From assembly GCA_037349105.1 (NCBI GenBank), contig JAYJMM010000042.1, positions 1,529,501 to 1,593,500 on the forward strand: a DNA stretch of 64,000 bases, read 5' to 3'. The stretch is from Limnomonas spitsbergensis (lineage: Eukaryota > Chlorophyta > Chlorophyceae > Chlamydomonadales). The position numbers and the translations under genes are program-made. Below the pieces are notes generated by a model. It had not been told where the DNA came from and made no database searches. It saw nothing but the letters and a program-made list of their open reading frames with translations. Of the stretch, positions 22,527 through 34,500 are shown piece after piece (within the stretch, counting starts at the first letter, position 1; every line of letters begins with the position of its first letter).

Positions 22527-25500
22527 TCAGGTCCCGGTAAAATCCTCAAGGGCTGACTCCTCTTCCTCCCTTGCTGCTTCTTTGGCCACCTTGGCCCTTC
22601 TTGTAACTGCTCTCGGGGTGACATTGGCCTCTCCCCGGCCAGTGGTGTACGAGATGTCATACAGCCCGTTCGCCATTGGTCTTGCGATGCCCCGCTCCAT
22701 TTGCCTTGTTGCTGGGTTGGTGGCCATGACTTCCACCTCAGGCCTGTCCATGACGTCAGCCTCCTGGGCTGTTCTGGCAGCCGCTCTGGCCGCTGGGCTC
22801 GGTCGCCCCTGGACCTGTAAACTGCGCTCCTCTGTGGGGAGCCCTGCTACTGCTGCGGGCTCAGCTCCCTTGTCTTCCGGCGTGCAGTGTGGGCACAACC
22901 ACTCGCCCTCAGGCACCTCCTCGAGTACTGGTACCAAGCAGTCCATGTGCCAACCTGTATTGCATGCATCACACAAAAGCATCACCTCTCCGCGATCGGG
23001 CAGCTGGCACACCTCGCATGACAGGCTTTTATTGGGTCTGGTTCCACTGAAATCAACCACTCCCCTGAGGTTGGGCAAGTGGCATGGAGAACAATTGACT
23101 GCATTCTCTGTAACTGTGAGGCCATCTGCCCCTTCCAGCACCAAAGTTCCCGTCGTCCCCAGTGTTTTTACCCTGAGGATCTCAGGCCTGGCCTTGGGAT
23201 CGAGGCTGCGTCGCTCTGACGAATACTTCACATACACGTAATCTCCCTCTGCAAAACGCCTGACCTGGGGAACGTACCCTCCCCCACGAATGCGTGCATA
23301 TCGCAGCTTGTCGCGGTGTTGCGCAATTTTGAGATGCTCACCCGCGACTGGCAGTGCCTCTTTGATCCTGGCCACCCTGGCCAAAAGCAGGTCTGCTGCC
23401 TCCTCTGCCGTTGCCACCTTGGCTGTGCTCCAGAGGTCCGCTCCCACTCTGGAAGGGAAGGTAGGTCTCTGTCCAAACAGCACCTCGTACGGCGCCATGC
23501 GCGTGGCCTGCTGCGGCGAGCATCGGAAGCCAAGGGCTACCCAGGGCACCATCTTGTCCCAGGACTCGTCGCTGCTGCCCTCCTCGCAGCACTTGCGCAG
23601 GCCTGCTTTGAGGGTCTGGACAGCTCTCTCCGAAAGCCCGTCTGCCTGGGGGTGGTTGGCAGAAGTGGTGCGATGGTCAATGAAGCAGTCCAGCAACATG
23701 TCCTGAAATTCACCCTGGAACTCTGTCCCCTGGTCTGTCACCACCTCTGCGCATCCCCCGAATCGTGCAACAACATTTTGAAAGAATGCCAAGGCCGTCA
23801 CATCAGACGCCTTGCTTGGAATGGGGATCAACTCCACCCATTTGGAGTAATGCTCCACACACACCATCACAAACCGATTGCCCCTGGAAGTGGTCGTGAA
23901 TGGACCACACAGGTCCACTCCCCACCGGAAAAACAACCCCTCAATGGGTAGCGGGTGCAGGTTGGGCTGTATGTGATTGAATGTGGACGCCCTGGCCCTG
24001 TCACACACACCGCATTCCTGCACCGCCTTCTTGACCGCTGCTCGAAGCCCCCGCCACCAATGCTGCTGCATGACCATGAAAGCCGTGCGGTGGCTGCCGA
24101 AATGGCCCGTACCTGCATGCGCTGTCTGGATCACTGCTAGCCTGTCCTCTGGCCTGGGCACCACACAACGTCTACCATCTGGCATGAGTCTCATCAGGAC
24201 TCCTCCCCTCTCTGATTCCCACTGGAATGGTGCTGCTCTGCGCTGTATTCTGGTCTGTTCTCCTAGCTCTGTTCCCTGGACATAAGTCTTCTCACGGAGA
24301 AACCTCAAGACGGGCTCATCTGCCCACACATCAACCCTAGCCGACGGTCCTGCGGGACAACCTGGCTGGTCCTTCTCACTCTCTATTTCCCTGGTTACTC
24401 TGATTTCAACATCAACCTGTGCCTCAGACGCGTTCCCACCTGGTTCCTGTGCCGCGTCGGCCCAGTCTGCCGCGGCGGATTCTCCCAGGCACTGTCTGTA
24501 TGACGCGGCCACTTCCCCGCTGCCAGAGCACGCGTCTCCTGCAGTGGCAAGGGCATAGTGGCTGGACATTAAAGTCGCCCCCAGCACTGGGTCCCTGTCC
24601 TGGCCTGGCAGCTTTGCCCTGCGTGTCAATTCTGCTGGCAAGATCTTAGCACACTCAAGTGCCACATTGAGCCATGCACTCAGTGCCCATGAATCCATGC
24701 ACCTGCCCAAGGCTGCCCGTCTGGCTGCCTCAGGGAAATCTGGGCGTGGCAATGTGGACCCCACAGCGTACCCCATGGCTCGCTCACGCTCGTTTGCGTT
24801 GGGCTCCTGCAAGTCCCCCATGGGCCTGTACACCATCCCATTTTGCCCGTTCCGGAAAGCATATGATGAGGGTGTGGCCATCAAACACGGCAGCACCTTC
24901 CTGGGTTGCCCTGTGACATTGATGCGGTACCCCCCATTGTCCGGACACGATACTACCTGGGCCTTGCTGCCCTTGTCCAGAATGTCGTCTACAATCCCCT
25001 CGTGGGGTCTGGTTGACGCACGAATCACAAATTCAATATCTGCTGCATGGGCGATATTCCCCCAATAGTTGCGGGTGCGGTGGGCGTAAGACCCCACCTG
25101 CGCTGCGTCAAACAACGCCGGTGTCCCTAGAATCCTGCACACTTCCTGAAAAGCCTCAACACTGGCCTTCTCACTCTTCTGATTCAATTGCATTGCTACA
25201 TTCTCAATTAGGTACGCTGGCGGCCTAGGACCCTGCAGGAACTGCAGAGTACCCAACAGCTTGACTAACGGGAAGAAAGACTTGCTTCTCTCTCCCGCGA
25301 GCCCCCGCCCCTTGCCAGCTGACGAAAGGTCCTGGCACTCCCAGCCTGCTACCATGAACCACTGGCGCCCCTCCTGGGCACCCGCCTCCTTGAGGTATTC
25401 TGCCGTAATGGCATACACATCTTGTGGCAACGCCCTGAAAGCCTTATCAAACGCTCTGACTGGGAGCAACTGGGGGAATCTCTTGTGCAACTGCAACAGG

Positions 25501-28500
25501 CGACCCCCTGCGATCTCTCTGACTTCCTCACTGATATCTGCATACAAGTACTGCACGACTGGGATACCTGCCCTGAGTACCATTTCCAGCCCTGAGCACA
25601 TACCTCCAAAAGGCTCGAAGAGGACGACTCCTTCGGTCTCCATGGCCCGCACAGCCCCACTTGACAGGCAAGCTGTATCCAGGCCTGCAAGGGAATGAGG
25701 GGGCGTCACCCGAGGCAAGTCAGCAAGAACATCACTGATCATTGCCCTGGATCGCTCCCTGCTGCTGAACGCCTGCTCTGCTGTACTGACAGGCTGCGCC
25801 TGTTCATCATCGTCAGTGGCGGCAGAGGATATCTCCTGCCCCACTGGTGCTGTCACGCAAGCTGCCTCTGCAGCTCGCAACATCTGTACTCTCCTTCTGC
25901 CCTCCTGCGCCATGCGCACTATCTGGTCTGCATGCCACTGGTTCACTCTGCCCAACCCTGTGAGCAAAGCTACTTGCTTCCCACTTGCCTCCTCCTTGGC
26001 TGCTGGCTCGGGCGCGACTGTATCAAGCCTGGCCCCTGTGCGGTCAACTGAGGATGGGAGGGGTGATCTGGACGGTATATCTGCATTCTGGTGGCATGCT
26101 CCTGAGCGGTGGACAATGGTAATGTCTAGCTCTTGAAGCATGAGAGCCCACCTAGCGTGCTGGCCTACCAACGTCTGGTTGTCCATGAGGTAAGTGAGCG
26201 GCTCATGGTCAGTGATGAGATGCACCTTGCACCCAAACAGCATGTGGCGGTATGTGCGTGCTGCATACACTGCGGCCAGCATCTCCCCCTGGAACGAGGA
26301 ATAGTTCCTCTCGCTCTTGTTCAGGGATCTGGATGTGCATGCCACCATATACTCCCGCCCGCTGTCATCACACTGCCCTAGCACTGCGCCTATGCCTTGC
26401 TTAGAGAAATCTGTGTACAATAAGAACGGCCTTGGCGGCCCCTTGCCGTCTGGTCCTGTCCCACTGTAATCTGGTCTGCGCAGGACTCTCCCGCCCTCGC
26501 ACATCTCTGTCTTAATCAACTGGAACGCCTGCGACTGCTCTGGCCCCCACACAAACGGGACCCCCTGGACCAGCAATGCGTTAATGCATGCTGCCTTTTT
26601 CGAGAAGTCCGGGACGTAGCACCGGTAGAAATTCAAGAATCCCATGACCTCCTGAATGTTTTTCACCGATGCGGGCTCTGGCAGCGCCATAACTGCTGCT
26701 ATCTTAGCAGCGTGTGGCGTGAGCCCCTTGGCCGACACATTGTGACCCAAGTACTCTACTGTTGCACACCCAAACAGGGACTTGTCGGGGTGCGCCCTTA
26801 ATCCTATACTGTGGAGCATGTCCAACATCAGCTCCACATGCCTGATGTGTTCTGCAGGTGTGTCACTGTACACTAGCAAATCGTCAATGAATGCTACGCA
26901 GAACGCACTCAGGCCTGCCCTGGCAATCTCTTCTTCCATCATACGCTGAAAGAAAGGAGGCCCGTTGCGCAGACCGAAATTGAGCTTTGTGTACATCCAC
27001 AGCTCAGGTCCCATCCAGAAAGCTGTCTTAGGCTGGTCCTCTACCTTTATAGGGATCTGCATGAACCCCGACCGGAGATCAACCTTGCTGAATATCTTGG
27101 CAGTGCCCAGGTTCTGAAAAATAGTCTCCATCCTGGGGATGGCAAATTCCTGCTTGGCCGTACGCAGGTTTAACCTGCGCATATCGTGCGCTATTCGATG
27201 GTCTGTCCACTCCCCAGTGTCAGCACTCTTCTTGGCTGCTACTACTGAGTTGGCCGCAAACTTGATAGGCCCCCCCTGGGGCACCTTGACTATGATGCCC
27301 GCCTCAATCATTGGCTGACACTTTTCCTTAAAAATTGCTGCTTTAGGCGGTGGCATATCCCTGGACTTCTGAAAGCACGAACTGACCTCGTCTTCTAAAG
27401 CCAGTGTAAACTCACCCTGCGTGCCGCAGTAGCCTGGTAGATCCTCCATGGAGTAAGCGAATGCTCCTTGGCGATCCCTGAGGCTCTGCTCCAGGCTCTC
27501 CTGCTGCTCCGCAGTGAAGTCGGGGTGCTTGCCCAGCAGCCATCCCTCCTTGGTCTTGACGTACTCTGCAGGTGGCTCCACTACTCCCCCCGGCTGAAAC
27601 ATGTCGATCACCACAGCCGCCTGCGGGTCGTCCACCGCGGGCAGCTCTTCCTCGCCAGTGGTGTTGCCGTTGTGCCACTTCTCCTGCTGGTTGCATGCGC
27701 CCCTCCCGCTGGTGTCCCTCACGGAGCTGACAGCCGGTGGGCGCAACCATCCAGACGACAGCTTTGCTGCTGCCTCCCTTCCAGAAACAAAAGCACCTTG
27801 GCCTGCTGTAAATCCTCCTCCTCGCACTCCTTGCCCGGTAGCTCGCGCCCCCGGCACACACACCGACAGCAGCAGCCATACCAGTATCAGCTGGAGCGCT
27901 CCCGTAAGGATCCCTTTAATTGCTGTACAGGTGAGGAGTCCTCTGCACGCTGTCGTCTTCCTCATGGGTTGCTGCGGTAACTGTTCTGCGGGCTGAACGC
28001 CTGGCTCTGCAATCTGCTCTGGCGGCTGCTGTCCTCTGGCCCACGTGATCTCCAGGTCTACCTGGCAGACCCTGAGTGGCAGGGCTGGGCAATCCAATCC
28101 TGGTCTGCTGCCTCGGTTCCTGTCCGCGGCCGCCCTCTGCGCCTTTCCTGCGCGTCTCCTGGCCTTCTTAGAATTCTTTCCCTGCAACTTGGCAGTGTCA
28201 GCCCAAAGTGCACTGGCCCTTGCTGGCCCTGCTCCTGGGATCTGTCCTGTGCTGCACTGTGCCATTCTCTCCTGCCTGTGGTTAGCGCGCTGCACGGCCG
28301 TACTGCTGCCTGCGCCCGCGTGCTCATCCTGCCCCCAGCCGCGTCGAATAGCGTCCTGCGCGCCGGCAACCCTGCTGGCGAGGTCCTCGCCCCTGCCGGT
28401 TTGGGCTTGTCTGCTGCGGCTGTCCGACGGCTGTTGGGTGCCCGCTCCTTCTGCTCTTCCCGTGTAGAGGGCTGATACTCTCTCCGTCAGCTCCTCCCGT

Positions 28501-31500
28501 AGCTCCCTGACCGCCCTGCTGTAACCTCCCATCCTGGGGTCCGGATCGGGCTGTGGTAGCATTTTAAGTCGAAACAGCAGGCTAGCCTCCTGGCCCGCCT
28601 CTTGCTGCCCCATTTCCTGCCTTCGCAGCACGTCCAGCTGATCGACAAAATTCCTGAGCACTGCGACCCAGCGCCTCGTGCTGTACGCCGCTGGGTCACC
28701 CCAAGGCCCCTGTGCCGCTGTCTGTGCTGGCTGGCTGATTTGGGGATATCCCGGGCGCCCATTGCTCGTCTTGTCTGCTGCTGCCCCCTCGGGCCTGCGA
28801 GCGTGCTGGTCTGCTGCCTGCTGAAGGCTGATCCCCGTTGCGACCTGGTTTGCCTCTTCCTCCAGTGTGATTCCGCTACCAAGCTCAATAGCGGCCCTCC
28901 TGCTTCTGCGCTCTTTCATTGCTGCCTGCTCCTGAAAGATGCCGCGCACCCACGCGCGCCTCAGCTGTGGCAGCTCTCCCACCATGCCGTACCTTGGACT
29001 TCCTGGTCCTGGGCCGCTGTCTGCTGGCACGTAGTTGCCCTCTGCATCCCGAGCCTCTGCTCTGGTGACGCTATCCTGGTCCGAGGGCCCGGCTCCTGCC
29101 TCGTGCCACTCCTCATCTGACTCGGTGATCTCAACCAGTGGTGGTGGACCCTCTGAAACGTCGTCGCTGAACTCCGGGGTCCTGCTATCTGAGTCCTCCG
29201 CGGGCGGTGTGCTGACAATGTCTAGGGCTGCCTGGGGCTCTGCCCGTCCCCTAGGCTCAGCTTCCAGTGCTGCTACCTCCAAGTCGTCCACATACTCCAA
29301 CAGCTCCCATGAGGCTGCCGCCGCCCCAAATGTTACAAATGCCGCCTGGGTCCATTCCGGCTCCTCATCCTGGACAGGGCCATCGGTGGCTGCTGCTGGC
29401 TCCTCTGCATCGGCGCCTCGCCTGCCCACCGGCCCATGTCCCCTACTCGGCTGGTTCCTCAAGTCCTCCAACTCCTCCTCGATGCCTACTTCCCCTGCCC
29501 CTCTGAACAGAGGGTGCAGCGTGCGCACCCCTGCTGGGTGCGCTTGTCTCCACAACTGCGTTGTTATGACGTCAGCCTGCCAATAGGGCAGCACGCTGCT
29601 GGCCCTGTTGTCGTGCCACGCCCTCCGCTCCTGACGCACCCACTGGTGCACATATGCTGCCAGGCGTTCTACTGCGAACGGTGAGCTCGCCAGCTCTTCC
29701 TCTCCTTCCCACATGGCTCCTGAAGCTGGCGACTGCTGTGGTCCGTAAGGCCATGTCGGACAGGCTGTTACCTCTGTAGGCGCCCACTGGTCCTCTACGC
29801 CCCACACATGCCGCATGGCCGCTGATCGCTGTCCTGGGAGCAGGACCCTCTGCAGCGCCATTAGCATGAGCGTCCACACTGTTGGGTCTGCTCCCCTAGC
29901 GTAGGTATAGGCATGGAACTCCGCCTCGTCTACTGACGCGCACTTAGTGACGGCCACGTCCTGCTGGTGCCTAGCAAACAGGTAGACGGGCATATCATCG
30001 TGAGTCGCGTGCATGTGGATCCATGCCGATGAAACGGGCAACTCCTCATCAGCCATCTCCTCATAGTAGTAAGTTACTAGCTGTTGGACTGGAATGGCTG
30101 CCCTGGCGTCCCCTGGCGCTGGCCCCCACGGCACTGCTTGTCCTGCGACCGTCCTGGGGATGACGATGGACGCCTCGATGGTCGCCTCACACCGCCCTGG
30201 CCTGCCTGGGTGACACAGCCCTGCCCTCACTGGGGCCTGCTCTGTTGTTTCCACAAATCTCCCGAACTCGCCCATGGCTTGGACTGGCACATAAAATGCG
30301 CGGTCTCTGAGGGCTGGGTGCCCCATCAGCTCACGGACACAATCCATCGCCCACGGCGTGCGCATGAATCCTGGCTGCGCGCCCTGCCACATCCCCTCGG
30401 CTGGCGCAATGTCTGGCATGTCCGGGTGCGCCCAGCATGCTGCATCCACCGCTGTGATGCCTGCTGCAATGGCGAGACTCACCATCTCGCTAACGCAGTA
30501 TGCATAGATGGGGTGCCGCGACCATCCCCTCTGCATGTAATCTGCTATATTTGTGCTGGGCCGGATGTATCCTTTGAGAGCAGCGCCCAGCATGACAGCT
30601 GTCACTGCGTCCCACGGGCAAATCATCCTGGCAACTGCCTGCATGGCTGCTGCCCTGTCCACACATGTCTGCTCTCCGCCGTCCAGGAGCCTATGGTTCT
30701 GTAACCGACATGGCCCGTCCCTGCACTCCCCTGGCATAGTCAGCATGGCCCCGGAGGTGGACGCCTCTGGCATCTCTTCCCCCAGGCGGAAGTACTGCAC
30801 AAAGGGCTCGCCTGCTGGCAGCGACTGCTGAAACGGCTGTATGTAGATGCGTTCTCTGCTGTAGGACCTGTCTCTGCTGAAGGACTGGTCAAGCTGCCTG
30901 TCCTCGCCCCGTGCGTCAGACCTCCCTTCCCTCTCGCTGCCGTGCTGCGTCTCTCCGTCCTCGTCGATTCCTCCCCACGCATTGCACCGAGAGCTGGTGC
31001 CTTTATGGGTCCTAACGGGCCCCGCCCGAGCGTCCAGCTGGCTCCCTGCTGCGGTCCCTCTGGCTGCTGGGAGTCGCGACCCCGCTCTGTGTGGCTCCTC
31101 TGTCTCGGCGGCTGCTCCCGCTGCCCCTCTGCCGGTGTCTTGATTGCCCTCCGGGGTACCTGGACATAATACGCCGAACGCTCTCTCATGCACGGGTGAG
31201 GGTTCCTGAGGCTCATATCTGTCTGCCAAAAAGTTGGACCCCGAATCGGTCTCCCACCCGTCGACGTTGTGCTGGGGTACTGCCTCCCGCTCACGTCTCT
31301 CAAACTCATCCCACTGCTCATCATACCGGTCCCATTCACTGTCTAGGAACCTCTGCATCAGATTAGGCCATCCTACACACGGAGCTGGGCACCCCCTCCT
31401 CTGGAGATCCTTCAAGAACTCCAACGCATGTGTGACGGATCTGGCCGACCCTGCAGGCATAGTCCCATAATGGTTCATGGCTAACGCCTCTACAGCCATC

Positions 31501-34500
31501 GCCCAGTGGTTTACCTGACTGGCTACCTGCCCTTCTGGCACCCTCTGAGGGGCCACCTGAACTGGTCCTGCCTGACTGACCTCGGCCTGGTAGGCGTCTC
31601 TGTCCTGGCTAATTTCCATGTGGCCTGTCATGAAGCACGTGTGGCCTCCTGTCCCCTCCCACCTTGGTCTCTCGCCCTCCGGTGGTTCCTGTCGCGCTGG
31701 CGGTTCTGGCCACGCGCTGGGGCCTGCTGCCCCCTGCTGGAAGTCCCTTGCACTGGGAGTTCCCATGGCGGTATCGAAGGTCCTACGCCTGCTGTCCATG
31801 GGCATCCCCTGGCCCCTGCCTGGGCCCCAGGCTCCATAGCCCCGCGCTGGGCCTGCTGGTGCCCCTGGCCTGTCGCCTGTCGGCCCGGCCTGCTCCGGGT
31901 TGGTGCACTCGTTGGCAAAGTGCCCCGGCTGATTGCACTTGAAGCACAATCCACCATGGCGCGGTCCCAGGTGACGCCTAGGCTCTGCCGCCCCGCTGCC
32001 CTCTGCCAGGGTTCTGTTCGTTGGCCCGGGGCCTGGGCCTCTCTGGTGCTCCTGCCCCTGCCTGTAAGGCCTGGCAACCTCAGCATGGTGCCGTTCCCTG
32101 GATCTGCCCCTGGGCTGGTCCCTGCTTGGTGACCGCTGTCTGCGGTCCCTGCTCCTTTCCTCGCTGTTGCTGCGCCTCCCTGCGCCCTGCCGCTGGGTCC
32201 TGGCTGCCGGCGTTGGCACCGCCCCTTGGCGCTCCTCACTGATGGCCCTTTGCACGCTTCTGCTGCGCCGTCGTAGCCTTCTGTCCCCTGAGCCACTCTC
32301 GTCGCTGCTAGAAGGACTGCGCTTCTTCGGCTCCTCCACGCCTGGATGCTCGTTGTCCACGTCTGGTAGCGGGGACGGAGTCGCCATCATTGCCCTGACG
32401 CACCCCGCCAACTCTGGGTCTGTTTCGAATGGGAGCGGCTGCCCGTGGTTTGGCGGGCCCCCCAAGTGCTGTAGTCCCAGGGCCTCCTGCAGCTCGTTCA
32501 GCTCCTCTGAACGCAGGATGTACTCTCGCTGGACCGTTGTCATGACCTGCTGACCATCCGTGATGACCTTCCACCCGGCCAGCTGGCCTTTCAGGTAATC
32601 CACAATTTCCGCTGACTGTTTCCACATTTGCCGCTCTCTCCATCTCAGAGCCTTTTTCAGCCCGTTGACTTGCCCTGCCAGCCTGTGGATTTGCCTGTCT
32701 TGTGGGCTGGTCCCTGGCTCTGGAACCTGCTCTGCGCTGCAATCTTCCTCCTCCTCTGCTTCCTGCGCCTCATCTTCGCTGTTGCTGGCTGATTGCGCGG
32801 GGGCCCTTGCCGCCCCTGGCTTTCCCTGCCCCTGCTGCTGTTGCGCCTGCCTATCCTTGCCGTTGCCGGCCTGCTGCACTCTAGGTCCTGCCACCTGTGG
32901 TTGCTTTTGCAGCTGCTGCTGTTGCTGCTGCTGCTCTCCCCTGCTGCGCGTTGAAGTTGCCTGTGCAGCTCTATCGGCTGCCGCTGTGCCGTATCCCCTC
33001 CTCTGCGCTGCAGGCGGCCCTGCCTGCTCCGCAGGCGCTGTTTCGGGTGTCCTTGAAAAGTCCTGAATCCTCCTCTCGCACTCCTCCACCGAGTGCTTGT
33101 CTGGTTTTCCGCACAAGGCGCACGGGTAGGCGGGGCATGCTGGCATGAAGTCTCTGATCGCCCTCTTCTCAACGTCAGAGAGTTCTGCGGCTCTGCGCGC
33201 TCTTGCCATTTCCTCTGCGGTTGGCGCTGCGGCCTCTGCCACTGCCGCCTCGACTGGTACCAGCCTGCGCCTTTGTAGCCTGGAGTTTGGCTCGCTGCTG
33301 GGTCCTGCGCCCTGCTCGGTCCTCATAGCGGCACCTGCGCGTGTGGCCATGGAATGCTTTAAGAGCTGTTCGTGCTCTGTTTCAACTGTTGCAGCTGGCC
33401 AGCCCTCTCTTTCTGCGAATCCGCACTGAATTCCAGCCCATGCCACTGCTGCTGCCTGGTACCCCCCTGCTGGAGATGCCCGCACGAGTGGCAGCGTAAG
33501 GTCCTTGACCCCTTGCGCTCTCTGTGCGCCCTCTCTGGGTCGTAAGGTCAGCCTCCCTGCTGCCTCTAAAACCCCGCTATACTTGAGGAACTCTGGGTTC
33601 CCTACCAAGTGCTCATATGCATCCGGCGGTGTCTTAACGACCCTGACCACCGTTGGCTCCATAATGGCATTGGGCCCTCCGTATCCATACACCACATAAA
33701 TGAACAGCACTCCATACAAATCTGCCCCTGCATTGTCTGTGGTACGTATCTTCTCGTCTGTACGCACCAGCTCTGCCCCCATGGCAACTAATTGCTCTGC
33801 AATATTGACGGTGATGACATGGCACGTGCATGCGGAGTCCATGAGTGCTTTCTGAGCCACCAGGACCTTCCCATTTACCATAAGTCCCACACACTGCTCC
33901 AGGTTGCTTCTGTCATTTTTGAAATACTGCAGCTTGGGTGCAGCTGTCACCATTCTACCCTCTGGCCTGGTGTTACTGGTCTCACCCCTGTGGCCGGAGT
34001 TATCTGCTCCCATGGGCATCGTGGTGAAAGACAGCGCTGAAAGCCTCTCGTTCAGCTTGAACACCTGTAGGCGGATGTCAGACATATCGTCAGCAAGTTT
34101 ACTCAATACCAGCCTCTTTGCCCCCTTCTTGGAGGGAGGTTCCACGAATCCTGGCACTGGTTCCTCCTCCTGCAAAGGTTCTGGCATAAACGACTTAGGA
34201 CGGGCGTTATGAACCGCCTGTTTGAAACCTGCAGGCTTGGGTACCAGCCCAACCTGCGTCATGAGTGCTACGGACTCGCTGAGCATCTCTGCCATGGTCT
34301 GGTGCCATCCTTCAGGCTCAGCCTGCCCCGTTGCATTGCTGAGATGCGACACGTGGGCTGCCTGCTGCACCTGACGTCCCTGGCCAGGCCCAGGCCTAGG
34401 ATACTGTCTGTTGTTCTGATTCCTGTCATACGGCCTGCCTGCCGCCTGTCCCTGCTGCGGCCTTGGCGGCAGGGGATACTGCTGTTGCTGCGGATACTGC

